Position numbers and translations under genes: made by a program. The notes below the pieces were generated by a model. It saw only the letters and a list, made by a program, of their open reading frames with translations, had not been told where the DNA came from and searched no databases. DNA of 13,153 nucleotides from Trueperaceae bacterium. Lineage in GTDB: Bacteria > Deinococcota > Deinococci > Deinococcales > Trueperaceae. This document shows, piece by piece, positions 1-7,046 of the stretch (position 1 is the stretch's first letter; each line of letters starts with the position of its first letter). The stretch lies in NCBI GenBank assembly GCA_007130355.1, contig SLSQ01000113.1, positions 1-13,153 on the forward strand, given 5' to 3'.

Positions 1-5
1 CCCGG

Positions 6-11
6 TAGCCT
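6..11 (+). promoter_or_regulatory. Candidate leaderless -10 hexamer (TAGCCT) for the secreted nuclease gene
   Basis: TAGCCT ends 5 nt before the GTG start at 17, and no Shine-Dalgarno sequence lies between them. The same 12-mer, CGGTAGCCTGAC, occurs on the minus strand at 4263-4274 upstream of uppP. The -35 region is outside the window, so only the -10 can be judged. An in-frame TGA at 11-13 means the coding region cannot begin earlier. Confidence 0.35.
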
Positions 12-16
12 GACCC

Positions 17-1924
17 GTGCCGCGCCGCTTCGCTCCCCTGCCCCTCGTCCTCGCCGTCGTCGCCACCGTCGCGGTGGTGGTCGCCCGCATCGGCGTGGGC
101 GACGCCTTCCCGGCGTGGGGCGGCGCAGGCGCGCCCGGAGCGTGCCACGACCCCGTCACCGAGATCCACGAGGTGCAGGGCACCGCGGCCGCGAGTCCGC
201 TCGAGGGCGAGGTCGTCACGATCGAAGCGATCGTCACCGCCACCTACCAGGGGCACGAGGCGCCGATCCCGTTCGACCTGGGGAGCTACGCGGTGCAGAC
301 GCCGGCCGAGCGTCACGACGATGATCCCCGCACCTCCGAAGGGGTGCTGGTGGTCGACGCCCGACCGGTCGAGGTCGGGCAGCTCGTGCGCCTGCGCGGC
401 ACCGTGCGCGAACGGCACGGACGGACCGAGATCGCCGACGTGATCGCGGTGCGCGTGTGCGACGACGGGCTCGAGGTCGCACCGGTCCCGCTCCCGTTCC
501 CGCTGGACGACGCGGCGTTCGCGTCGCTCGAAGCGATGCTCGTGACCGTCCCGGACGGCGTGATCGCCGGTACCGACGCCTACGCCCGCTACGGCGAGCT
601 GTGGATCGCCGCCGCGGAGGCGGTACCGCTCGCGCCGACGCACGCCCATCCTCCCGGACCTGAGGCGGCCGCGGCCGACCGGGCGCAACGGGCGAACCGG
701 GTCCTCTACGACGACGGGCGGGACGCGCAGAACCCGAGTCCGCCCCGGCACCCGGATGGGCGTCCGCTCGATCGCGAACACCGATTCCGGGTCGGCGACC
801 GCGTGCACGACCTGCACGGCGTGGTGGTCCACGCCTTCGACGCCTACCGTCTGCACCCGGCCGGGCCACCGCCCCGGATCGAAGCGTCCGCCCCCCGGCC
901 CGAAGCGCCGGAACCGGTGGGCGGCGACCTGCGGGTGGCAGCGATGAACCTCGAGAACTGGTTCGTCACGATGGGCGACGCGTGCGGGCCGAACCGGGAC
1001 CGGACCTGCCGCGGCGCTCGGAACGAGGAGGAGCGCGACCGTCAGGCCGCGAAGCTGACGGCGGCGCTCGCCGGACTCGACGCCGACGTGATCGCCCTGA
1101 TCGAGCTCGAGAACCGGGCCGACGACGCCGCCGCGCACGCCCTGGCGGAGGCGCTGAACGAGCGCCTGGCCCGCGAGGAGCGCGACGATCGCTACGCCGC
1201 CGTTCCCGTCGGCCGGGTCGGAACCGACCTGATCGCGCAAGGGTTCCTGCTCCGCGAGGGCGCGGTGCGCGCCGAAGGCCCGGCGATCGTGCTCGACGCT
1301 CCCGATTTCGTCGACCCGCACCGGCACGGGCGCGGCGGCAACCGACCGGCGGTCGGGCAGCGCTTCGTGCCGGTCGGCGACGGGTCGGGCCGTGGCGGCG
1401 AGCCGTTCGCCGTGGTCGCGCTGCACCTGCGCAGCAAGGGCGCGCCGTGCGGACCGGGCGACGACGATCCGCTGCAAGGCTCGTGCGCCGCCACCCGCAG
1501 CGCCGCCGCCGAGGTGCTTGCGCGCGACCTCGAGGCGCGCGCGGACCGTTACGGCGAGCGGGTCCTGATCGTGGGCGACCTGAACGCGCACCCGCGCGAG
1601 GACGCCGCCGAGCGCCTCCGGGCCGGTCCGGACGGGGCGCTCGGCAGCGACGACGACCTGATCGACCTGATCGCGCGGCACGCCGGTCCGGACGCCGCGA
1701 GCTACCTGTTCGACGGTCGGGCGGCGCGGCTCGACCACGCGTTCGCCACGCCCACGCTCGCGGCGGACGTGACCGGCGCCACGCTCTGGAGCGTGAACGC
1801 GCGGGAGCCGAGCCTGTTCGACGCCAGCACCCGCTTCAAGGCGCCACGGGAACGGGAGCTGTTCGCGCCCGACCCGTACCGGAGCAGCGATCACGATCCG
1901 CTGCTGATCGGGATCCGGCACTGA
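17..1924 (+). CDS. Secreted endonuclease/exonuclease/phosphatase family protein, NucH/ExeM-like
   Basis: A 635-residue protein that probably acts outside the cell as a metal-dependent nuclease. The start is a GTG directly after an in-frame stop. Residues 1-35 look like a signal peptide or membrane anchor: positive MPRR, then a hydrophobic run to about residue 24. Residues 50-148 resemble the OB-fold domain found before the catalytic domain in YhcR/ExeM-type nucleases. The catalytic domain starts near 306 and keeps the family landmarks: N311 and N314 in MNLENWF, E363/E365 in LIELENR, H470 in HLRSKG, D521 and N523 in GDLNAHP, D573-H574 in LDHAF, and the terminal SDHDP with H626. Cysteine pairs in the catalytic part fit an exported protein. 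The family is clear, but whether the substrate is DNA, RNA or both cannot be read from sequence. It converges on mgtE. Confidence 0.86.
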   Translation: MPRRFAPLPLVLAVVATVAVVVARIGVGDAFPAWGGAGAPGACHDPVTEIHEVQGTAAASPLEGEVVTIEAIVTATYQGHEAPIPFDLGSYAVQTPAERHDDDPRTSEGVLVVDARPVEVGQLVRLRGTVRERHGRTEIADVIAVRVCDDGLEVAPVPLPFPLDDAAFASLEAMLVTVPDGVIAGTDAYARYGELWIAAAEAVPLAPTHAHPPGPEAAAADRAQRANRVLYDDGRDAQNPSPPRHPDGRPLDREHRFRVGDRVHDLHGVVVHAFDAYRLHPAGPPPRIEASAPRPEAPEPVGGDLRVAAMNLENWFVTMGDACGPNRDRTCRGARNEEERDRQAAKLTAALAGLDADVIALIELENRADDAAAHALAEALNERLAREERDDRYAAVPVGRVGTDLIAQGFLLREGAVRAEGPAIVLDAPDFVDPHRHGRGGNRPAVGQRFVPVGDGSGRGGEPFAVVALHLRSKGAPCGPGDDDPLQGSCAATRSAAAEVLARDLEARADRYGERVLIVGDLNAHPREDAAERLRAGPDGALGSDDDLIDLIARHAGPDAASYLFDGRAARLDHAFATPTLAADVTGATLWSVNAREPSLFDASTRFKAPRERELFAPDPYRSSDHDPLLIGIRH

Positions 1925-1926
1925 CC

Positions 1927-1971
1927 GACCCGCCTCCGATCGACCCGCCTCCGATCGACCCGCCTCCGATC
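1927..1971. repeat. Three perfect tandem copies of a 15-bp unit
   Basis: The unit GACCCGCCTCCGATC occurs at 1927-1941, 1942-1956 and 1957-1971 without mismatch. The array fills the gap between the nuclease stop codon (1922-1924) and the stop codon of the convergent mgtE gene (TGA on the minus strand, 1972-1970). I see no strong hairpin or T-run, so it is not an obvious intrinsic terminator. A multiple of three in length, it reads through as a Gly/Ser-like repeat in minus-strand frames, but no gene needs that reading. Confidence 0.95.
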
Positions 1972-3343
1972 AACCGGGTGACGGCGTGCCGAGCAGCAGC
2001 GCCGCCCAACCGAAGTACACGAGCAGCCCGATCACGTCCGCGACCGAGGTGATCAGCGGCCCGCTCGCCGTCGCCGGGTCGCGACCGAGGCGCTCGAGCA
2101 GGAACGGAAGCGCGGCGCCCAGCAGGTTCGTCAGGATCAGCATGGTGGCGATCGTGAGGAACACCACCAGTCCGATCGTGGCCCCTCCGCGCAGCAGACC
2201 CAGCGCGAACCCGAGCGCCCCGAGCGTGGCGCCGAGGGCCGCGCCCAGCGCCAGTTCGCGCACGAACACGGCCGCCCAGCGCCGCGCCTGGACGTTCCCG
2301 GTCGAGATCGCCCGGATCAGCAGCGTCGCCGACTGCGCCCCGGCGTTGCCGCCGGTGTCGATGATCAACGGGATGAAGAAGGCGAGCGCCACCGAAGAGA
2401 GCAGCACCTCCTCGAACGCCGCGATCACGCCTGACGAAGCCAGGTTCACCAGGACCAGCCCCGCCAGCCAGACGACGCGGCTGCCGTACAGCTCGAGGAG
2501 CGGCGTCTGCAGGTAGCCGGTCCGCAGCGGCCGGACCGCCGCTCCCAGGTGGAAGTCCTCGGTCGCCTCGGCGGTGGCGACGTCGAACGCGTCGTCGATC
2601 GTCACGATCCCGACCAGGACCCCGTCGCGTCCGAGCACCGGCAGGGCGCTGCGGTCGTAGCGCTGCATCAGGCGGACCGCCTGCTCGCGGTCCTCGTGCC
2701 CCTGCGTCGCGACGAACACCTCGTCCATCAGCGACGCGACCGACCGGTCGGGATCGGCGAGCACCAAGCGGCGCAGCGCCAGGTCGTCGAGCAGGCGCCA
2801 CGCCTCGTCCACCACGTACACCACGTCGAGGGTCTCCGACTCGTGCCCACGTGCGCGCAGGTGCGCCAGCGCCTCGGCCACCGTCCACTCCGGACGGATC
2901 GCCACGTAGTCCGGCGTCATCAGGCGCCCCACGCTCTCCGGAGGGAAGCCGAGCAGGCCGCGCGCACGCTCGAGCCGCTCGGGCGAGAGGAGGTTCAGCA
3001 GCCGCTGCGTCACCTCGCCGGGAAGCTCGTGCAGCAGCAGGGTCCGGTCGTCGGGGGCGAGGGCGTCCAGCAACGATCGCGTCTCGTCGTCGGTGAGGGC
3101 GGCGAGGAGCGCGTCGCGGTCGGAAGCGGTCAGGTTCGCGAAGGTCGAGCGCGCGACGTCGGTCGGCAGCGCCCGGAACGCCATCGCTCGGTCGTGCGCC
3201 GGCAGCTCGGTCAGCAGGTCGGCCAGGTCGGGCGCCACCACGCCCGGCTCGGGCCACGGCGCGTCGTCGTGCGCGAGGTCGGGCCAGCGGCGTTCGCGGA
3301 CGGCGGTCAGGATCGGTTCCGGGACGGTGGGGTGGGGCCGCAC
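1970..3343 (-). CDS. mgtE: Magnesium transporter MgtE
   Basis: A 457-residue Mg2+ channel/transporter of the inner membrane. Residues 35-135 are the leucine- and aspartate-rich MgtE N domain. Two CBS domains follow (about 141-200 and 203-260), which in this family sense cytosolic Mg2+ and close the pore. The transmembrane domain covers about 285-455 and carries the signature PLIIDTGGNAGAQ at 325-337. D436 in the last helix (SVADVIG) corresponds to the pore aspartate of Thermus MgtE. Length is normal. I chose the GTG at 3343 because a purine-rich stretch (GAACGAGGCGG) precedes it and it lies 19 nt after the uppP stop. A second in-frame GTG at 3394 would add 17 poorly conserved residues and overlap uppP by 32 nt. 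It is probably co-transcribed with uppP. No M-box-like leader is visible. Confidence 0.93.
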   Translation of the reverse strand: MRPHPTVPEPILTAVRERRWPDLAHDDAPWPEPGVVAPDLADLLTELPAHDRAMAFRALPTDVARSTFANLTASDRDALLAALTDDETRSLLDALAPDDRTLLLHELPGEVTQRLLNLLSPERLERARGLLGFPPESVGRLMTPDYVAIRPEWTVAEALAHLRARGHESETLDVVYVVDEAWRLLDDLALRRLVLADPDRSVASLMDEVFVATQGHEDREQAVRLMQRYDRSALPVLGRDGVLVGIVTIDDAFDVATAEATEDFHLGAAVRPLRTGYLQTPLLELYGSRVVWLAGLVLVNLASSGVIAAFEEVLLSSVALAFFIPLIIDTGGNAGAQSATLLIRAISTGNVQARRWAAVFVRELALGAALGATLGALGFALGLLRGGATIGLVVFLTIATMLILTNLLGAALPFLLERLGRDPATASGPLITSVADVIGLLVYFGWAALLLGTPSPG

Positions 3344-3362
3344 GTCGTCCGCCTCGTTCCGC

Positions 3363-4220
3363 TCAGGCCAGGAACGCGTCGAAGACGGGTCCACCGAGCA
3401 GGACCGCCGCGGCGAGCGCCCAGACGTAGTAGGCGAACCACCGGAACTTCGCCGCCAGCAGCACCCGCATCACCGCCCAGAGCGCGAACGCGCCGACCGC
3501 GGCGGCCGTCACGAACCCGATCGCCATCGGCGCGAGACCGATCCCGACCGGCTCGCCCGAGCGCAGCACGTCGAGTCCCTGCAGCGCGGTGGCGCCGAGG
3601 ATCGTAGGGATCGCCAGGAAGAAGCTGTACTCGCCCGCCCAACGGCGTCGGACGCCCATCAGCAGCGCCGCCACGATCGTCAGGCCGCTGCGCGAGAAGC
3701 CCGGCAGCAGCGCCAGGCCCTGCGCGACGCCGATCGCGATCGCGATCCAGATCGTGAGTTGGGCGAGTCCGCGCCGGCCCCGTCGCAGGCGGTCGCTGGC
3801 GAACAGCAAGGCGCCGGTCACGGCGAGCGCCGCGGCGACCACCGCCGGATGCGCGAACGCCGACGAGAACGCCTCGCGCGCGGGGAACCCGACCGCGCCG
3901 GTCGCGAGCACGCTGACCGCGCCGAGGCCGATCAGGCGGAGCGACAACCGGTCGCGCCGACCGACGCCGCGCAGGTCGTTCCAGGCGCCACGGATCAAGC
4001 GCGCCAGACTGCGTCGGAACACGATCGCGACCGACACCATCGTCCCCACGTGCACGACCAGGTCGAACAGGATCATGCCGGGGCTCTCGGGGGGCGGCAG
4101 GGTCGACCCGCCCCCGATCAGCAGGTGCTGGACCAGCACCAGGTGGCTGGTCGAGCTGACCGGCACGAACATGAACACGCCCTGCACGACGCCCAGCAGC
4201 GTCGCCTCGAAGCCCGTCAT
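3363..4220 (-). CDS. uppP: UppP/BacA-family undecaprenyl-diphosphatase homologue with altered active site
   Basis: A 285-residue polytopic membrane protein. In the canonical family it dephosphorylates undecaprenyl diphosphate to recycle the cell-wall lipid carrier. Family marks are PVSSTSHL at 20-27, HVGTM at 57-61 and the PGFSRSGLT loop at 173-181 with its serine and arginine, followed by LLMGVRR. The (E/Q)xxxE motif before PVSST reads Q13-G-V-F-M17: Q13 is allowed, but the glutamate matching E. coli E21 is methionine. Either this is a divergent subfamily or the activity is changed. The start is secure: ATG with GGGAGGCG 5 nt upstream. The gene leads a two-gene unit with mgtE and is divergent from the DUF1059 gene. 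Fold assignment is confident; enzymatic activity is less so. Confidence 0.85.
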   Translation of the reverse strand: MTGFEATLLGVVQGVFMFVPVSSTSHLVLVQHLLIGGGSTLPPPESPGMILFDLVVHVGTMVSVAIVFRRSLARLIRGAWNDLRGVGRRDRLSLRLIGLGAVSVLATGAVGFPAREAFSSAFAHPAVVAAALAVTGALLFASDRLRRGRRGLAQLTIWIAIAIGVAQGLALLPGFSRSGLTIVAALLMGVRRRWAGEYSFFLAIPTILGATALQGLDVLRSGEPVGIGLAPMAIGFVTAAAVGAFALWAVMRVLLAAKFRWFAYYVWALAAAVLLGGPVFDAFLA

Positions 4221-4265
4221 CGATCGCCTCCCTCGCGTGGACGCCGCGGAGCCGACGTCCCCGTC

Positions 4266-4271
4266 AGGCTA
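4266..4271 (-). promoter_or_regulatory. Candidate -10 (TAGCCT) for uppP-mgtE
   Basis: On the minus strand, TAGCCT sits about 45 nt before the uppP ATG, leaving a short leader with a good Shine-Dalgarno. The 12-mer around it (4263-4274) is identical to positions 3-14 before the nuclease gene. No convincing -35 is visible 16-18 nt upstream, so this is a weak call. The rest of the 153-bp divergent gap (4221-4373) shows only the two ribosome-binding sites. Confidence 0.3.
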
Positions 4272-4373
4272 CCGCGGTGCGCGGTTCGCCACGCGGGCTC
4301 GCTCGCCGTCGCATGATGCGGTTCCGGCGGGACCGCCCGCACGAGGCGGACCCCGACCGACGGGAGGTCCAAG

Positions 4374-4574
4374 GTGACCAAGCTGCTCAGGTGCCGGGAC
4401 GTCGGATTCGACTGCGACGCCGAAGTCCGTGCCGAATCCCAGGAGGAGCTGCTGGCGCAGGTCGCGCAGCACGCGCGCGAGGCCCACGGGATCGAGGAGG
4501 TGCCCGACGAGGTCGTCGCCCGGGCGCTCGCCGCGACCGAGGAGGTGGAGGGAACGGACGCGACCGCGCCCTGA
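4374..4574 (+). CDS. DUF1059 family small protein
   Basis: A 66-residue soluble protein of unknown function. The GTG start is supported by GGGAGG at 4362-4367. The DUF1059 pattern is plain: C7-R-D-V-G-F-D-C14 near the N terminus, an acidic helix, then H33 and H38 in the segment QHAREAHG. The two cysteines and two histidines suggest a small metal (zinc) site, which is an inference. The C terminus is acidic and Ala/Glu-rich. It lies divergent from uppP and 46 bp before the hairpin that leads the aldolase gene. The family is recognised from memory of its pattern, and no function is assigned. Confidence 0.82.
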   Translation: MTKLLRCRDVGFDCDAEVRAESQEELLAQVAQHAREAHGIEEVPDEVVARALAATEEVEGTDATAP

Positions 4575-4587
4575 CCGCCGGCACCCC

Positions 4588-4615
4588 CTCGACGCGGGCG
4601 GCGCTCGCGTAGGCT
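4588..4615 (+). promoter_or_regulatory. Sigma70-type promoter for the class II aldolase gene
   Basis: A -35-like CTCGAC at 4588-4593 and a -10-like TAGGCT at 4610-4615 are separated by 16 bp. TAGGCT is a common -10 form in high-GC bacteria. The predicted transcription start, at about 4621-4623, falls on the first bases of the stem at 4620-4657. Confidence 0.5.
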
Positions 4616-4619
4616 GGAT

Positions 4620-4657
4620 GGGCGCGCCGGACCCTCCGTCCGGGGTCCGGTGCGCCC
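4620..4657 (+). promoter_or_regulatory. 15-bp stem-loop in the aldolase 5' leader
   Basis: GGGCGCGCCGGACCC (4620-4634) pairs with GGGTCCGGTGCGCCC (4643-4657) through an 8-nt loop. All 15 positions pair if one G-U wobble is allowed. The stem ends 10 nt before the AGGAGG at 4668-4673. There is no T-run after it, so an intrinsic terminator for the DUF1059 gene is less likely than a 5'-terminal stabilising or regulatory stem. Read as DNA, the same inverted repeat could be an operator at the start site. Confidence 0.6.
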
Positions 4658-4678
4658 ACGCCGAGCGAGGAGGTGTCC

Positions 4679-5494
4679 GTGCCGTACCGAGACGATGCGC
4701 GACCGATGGTCCGGGCCGCCTACGAGGGCGGCTTCGTCCTGCCGGCCTTCAACGTCTGTAGCGCCGAGATGATCCGCGCCTGCGTCGAGGCGGCGGAGGA
4801 GGAGCGCGCCCCGATCCTGCTGCAGACCTACCCGGCCGACCTGCGACAGCTGCCGCCGCCGCAGGCGGCTGCCACGGTGCGCGCCTTCGCCGAGCCCGCC
4901 TCGGTGCCGGTGGCGCTGCACCTGGACCACGGTCCGGACCGGGCGACGGCGCTCCGCTGCCTGCGGGCCGGCTACGGCAGCGTGATGCTCGACGGCGCCG
5001 GCACGGGGTTCGAGCAGCTGATGCGCGACGCGGGACGGCTCGCCGAGGTCGCCCACGTGCAGGGCGCCGCGCTCGAGGTCGCGGCCGACAGTTTCGACGC
5101 GGCGCGCGACGACCGGACCGACCCGGCGGTCGCCGAGCGCTTGCGCGCGTGCGGCGTCGACATGGTCGCGGTGTCGGTCGGCACCGCGCACGGCCGTGCG
5201 GCGCGTCTCGACCACGACCTGCTCGGGGCGGTCGCCGAGCGCGTCGGCGGACCGTTGGTGCTGCACGGCGGCAGCGGGGTGTCGGAGGAGGACCTGCGCT
5301 TCGCGCGGGGCGTCGGCGTGGTCAAGCTGAACGTCGGGTCGGCGCTCTACCGGGCTCTGCGCCGCATCTGGGAGGCGTCGGCCGAGGCACCCGACCACCG
5401 CGCCGTCTACGAACGCGCGCGGGAGGCGTTGCGGGAGGTCGCGCGGGAACGGATCCGCGCCTGCGGCGCCGCGGGTCGCGCCGGAAGCGCCTGA
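4679..5494 (+). CDS. Class II (zinc) aldolase, FbaA/KbaY/IolJ family
   Basis: A 271-residue cytosolic TIM-barrel aldolase. Key residues are in place: D83 (catalytic acid) and H84 (zinc) in ALHLDHG, H171 in VGTAHG, H196 in LHGGSG, then the phosphate-binding KLNVG at 216-220. These match D82, H83, H180 and H208 of tagatose-bisphosphate aldolases. The segment between E133 and H171 is about ten residues shorter than usual and lacks the GGxED loop. I chose the GTG at 4679 because AGGAGG (4668-4673) stands 5 nt before it; the GTG at 4673 would overlap that site. It has its own promoter. Possible substrates are fructose-, tagatose- or 2-deoxy-5-ketogluconate-6-phosphate. The inositol locus 2 kb away makes the last attractive but unproven. 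Confidence 0.85.
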   Translation: MPYRDDARPMVRAAYEGGFVLPAFNVCSAEMIRACVEAAEEERAPILLQTYPADLRQLPPPQAAATVRAFAEPASVPVALHLDHGPDRATALRCLRAGYGSVMLDGAGTGFEQLMRDAGRLAEVAHVQGAALEVAADSFDAARDDRTDPAVAERLRACGVDMVAVSVGTAHGRAARLDHDLLGAVAERVGGPLVLHGGSGVSEEDLRFARGVGVVKLNVGSALYRALRRIWEASAEAPDHRAVYERAREALREVARERIRACGAAGRAGSA

Positions 5495-5519
5495 GCGGTG
5501 CCGCCGGCTCCCGCAGCGC

Positions 5520-5539
5520 CCCGCGGCGCAGGCCGCGGG
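5520..5539. terminator. Hairpin between convergent genes, likely bidirectional terminator
   Basis: CCCGCGGC (5520-5527), the loop GCAG, then GCCGCGGG (5532-5539) form a perfect 8-bp GC stem. It lies in the 55-bp gap between the stop codons of the aldolase and the HAD gene. No T-run follows on either strand, so termination would depend on the stem or on Rho. Confidence 0.5.
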
Positions 5540-5549
5540 ACCGGGGACG

Positions 5550-6398
5550 CTACGCTCCGAGTGCGCGGTTGGCCCGGACCAGCGCCAGGTACGCCGCCAG
5601 CGAGGCGCGCGCGTCGGGCAGGCCGGAGGGGTGCGTGACGGCGGCACGCGCTTCGGGCACCGCGCCGGACGGCGCGAACGACACGGCGCAGCGGCGCAAC
5701 CAGCCGACGTCCCCGATCGAGTCGCCGATCCCCGCGATCGCCGACTCCGGGACACCGGTCTCCTCGACCAGCGCCGTCAGCCCACGCCCCTTGCCGATGC
5801 CGGGGAGCAGCAGGTTCACGCAGTCGCTGCTGGGGTCGACCTCGAGCGCGACCCCGTGCTCCCGTCGCCAGGCGGAGAGGCGCTCGGCGAGCGCCGGGAC
5901 CGGAAGCGCGACCGGATCGACGGCGAACACGCTGAACGAGGCGGACTTGCCGAGCTGAAGCGTCAGGTCGTCGTGCGTGCGCAGGAGCCGCTCGGCGCGC
6001 TCGAGCTCGGGACGGCCGGCCTCGACCTCCGGCACGAACCACGAGCGGTACGGGTGCCGGGTGCAGAGGCCGGCGCCGTTCTCGAACGAGGCGGGCAGCG
6101 AGGCGTGCAGCATCTGGAGGAGCGCGTCGACGTACGGCTGCGGACGGCCGGTGACGAAGGTCGGCTTCGGAACCGACGGATCGTGGTCGGCCTCGCGCGC
6201 GACCTCCTGGATGCGGGCGAGCGTGGGCAGGTCGTACGACCCGTGCCCCACCGGTGCGAGGCAACCGTCGATGTCGAAGGCGAAGATCCGGACGGGGCGT
6301 TCGAGGCGGAGGTCGAGCGCGGGATCGAACGGGTCGTCCGCGCGCCGTGCCGCGGCGTCGTCGCCCACCGTAGCCGGCGGTCGGGGTTGAGGATCCAT
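5550..6398 (-). CDS. HAD-superfamily hydrolase (Cof/IIB-like phosphatase)
   Basis: A 282-residue cytosolic phosphatase candidate. The four HAD motifs are in order: DIDG with nucleophile D42 and D44, T83 in FVTGRP, K203 in GIGKGRG, and D226/D230 in GIGDSIGD. The cap between motifs II and III (about 90-190) fits the C2 (Cof-type) class that includes sugar-phosphate and sucrose-phosphate-like phosphatases. The ATG at 6398 is chosen because the upstream part of this open frame belongs to the decayed peroxidase gene. It has no good Shine-Dalgarno, but TAGGCC stands 7 nt before it. It converges on the aldolase gene, and both would act on phosphorylated sugars. The substrate is unknown. Confidence 0.82.
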   Translation of the reverse strand: MDPQPRPPATVGDDAAARRADDPFDPALDLRLERPVRIFAFDIDGCLAPVGHGSYDLPTLARIQEVAREADHDPSVPKPTFVTGRPQPYVDALLQMLHASLPASFENGAGLCTRHPYRSWFVPEVEAGRPELERAERLLRTHDDLTLQLGKSASFSVFAVDPVALPVPALAERLSAWRREHGVALEVDPSSDCVNLLLPGIGKGRGLTALVEETGVPESAIAGIGDSIGDVGWLRRCAVSFAPSGAVPEARAAVTHPSGLPDARASLAAYLALVRANRALGA

Positions 6399-6405
6399 CG
6401 TTCCA

Positions 6406-6411
6406 GGCCTA
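6406..6411 (-). promoter_or_regulatory. Candidate leaderless -10 (TAGGCC) for the HAD gene
   Basis: On the minus strand TAGGCC is followed by TGGAACG and then the ATG at 6398, a 7-nt gap that would put transcription start at or next to the start codon. No good -35 is seen. It gives the HAD gene a possible promoter of its own, just after the decayed peroxidase gene. Confidence 0.3.
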
Positions 6412-6445
6412 CCACGCGCGCAGGGACGATGCGCTCCGTTGAGGT

Positions 6446-6872
6446 CCGGTAGCCGCTCGCCGCCTCCGGCGTCGCCTCGACGCCGAGTCCGAGCACGATC
6501 CGGTTCACGAAATCGAAATAGGCGGTGATCGACGTCAGGTCGAGGACCTCCTCGTCCGAGACGCCCAACGCCCGCAGCCGCGCCACCTCCCCTTCGGCGA
6601 CCGCGTCCGGAGTCCGCGTGAGCGCGACGACGTGGTCCAGCATCGCGCGCGACACCACCACCTCGATCGCTTCGCGTACCTCTCCGCTTCAGCTTGGACC
6701 GGCCGAACATCAGCGTCGTGTACAGGTCCATGTGCGCGCGGAGCGCGGCGGGGGAGAGGCTGTGGACCTGGTGGATCGCGGCCAGCTTGCCGCGGCTCGC
6801 GCGAAGCTCCTGGTGGCTCCCGCTCAACTCGCCCGCGGCCGGTTCGGGCCCGACGACGTCGATGTACGGCAT
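6446..6872 (-). pseudogene. Decayed CMD/AhpD-type peroxidase-related gene
   Basis: The first 63 codons from ATG 6872 (MPYIDVVGPEP... to LMFGRSKLKR) match the start of the uncharacterised peroxidase-related carboxymuconolactone decarboxylase family, with a strong AAAGGAG ribosome-binding site. Near 6680-6687 the homology jumps by one nucleotide into another frame, which reads REAIEVVVSRA. At about 6641-6650 that frame runs straight into MLDHVVALTRTPDAV and on to YFDFVNRIVLGLGVE...SGYR. Intact relatives have about 45 residues between SRA and LDH, including the CxxC and histidine active site; all of that is absent. No stop follows GYR in this frame; it runs on antisense-free into the HAD gene region. 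The remnant is therefore frameshifted and lacks its catalytic centre. An assembly error could explain the frameshift but less easily the deletion. Confidence 0.78.
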
Positions 6873-7034
6873 GGCGACTCCTTTCGGGGCGCGAAGCGCG
6901 CGTGCGGCCGGAACGAGGCCCCGAGGCCGTTCGTGGTCCGAGGGCGTACCGCCCGGGCGCCGGCCGGGCCGGCATCGGACGTTCGGGCTCGGCGCGCCGT
7001 CACCGGTCCGACCGACGTCGGGCGCGGCGCGGGC

Positions 7035-7040
7035 CAGGCT
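7035..7040 (+). promoter_or_regulatory. Candidate leaderless -10 (CAGGCT) for the DUF1684 remnant
   Basis: CAGGCT ends 6 nt before the GTG at 7047, and there is no Shine-Dalgarno. A weak CCGACG at 7012-7017 stands 17 bp upstream. The 174-bp divergent gap 6873-7046 otherwise shows only the peroxidase ribosome-binding site and short GC palindromes. Confidence 0.28.
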
Positions 7041-7046
7041 GGCCGG

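Noticed and set aside
3..14. 12-mer CGGTAGCCTGAC shared with the minus strand at 4263-4274 as a mobile repeat
   Set aside because: The match does not extend beyond 12 bases. Given position near gene starts, shared promoter composition or chance explains it better than a repeat family.
1836..3257. Minus-strand frame with a GGGSI repeat that looks like a flexible linker
   Set aside because: The linker is the 15-bp repeat read out of phase, and the rest is an Arg/Gly-rich shadow of mgtE.
4217..5755. Long minus-strand frame opposite the aldolase and DUF1059 genes
   Set aside because: It is antisense to well-supported genes with conserved motifs, and its own translation is low-complexity Arg/Ser/Gly sequence.
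6889..6901. GCGCG-AAG-CGCGC palindrome upstream of the peroxidase remnant
   Set aside because: A 5-bp GC stem is expected by chance at this base composition, and no promoter element or second copy supports an operator.
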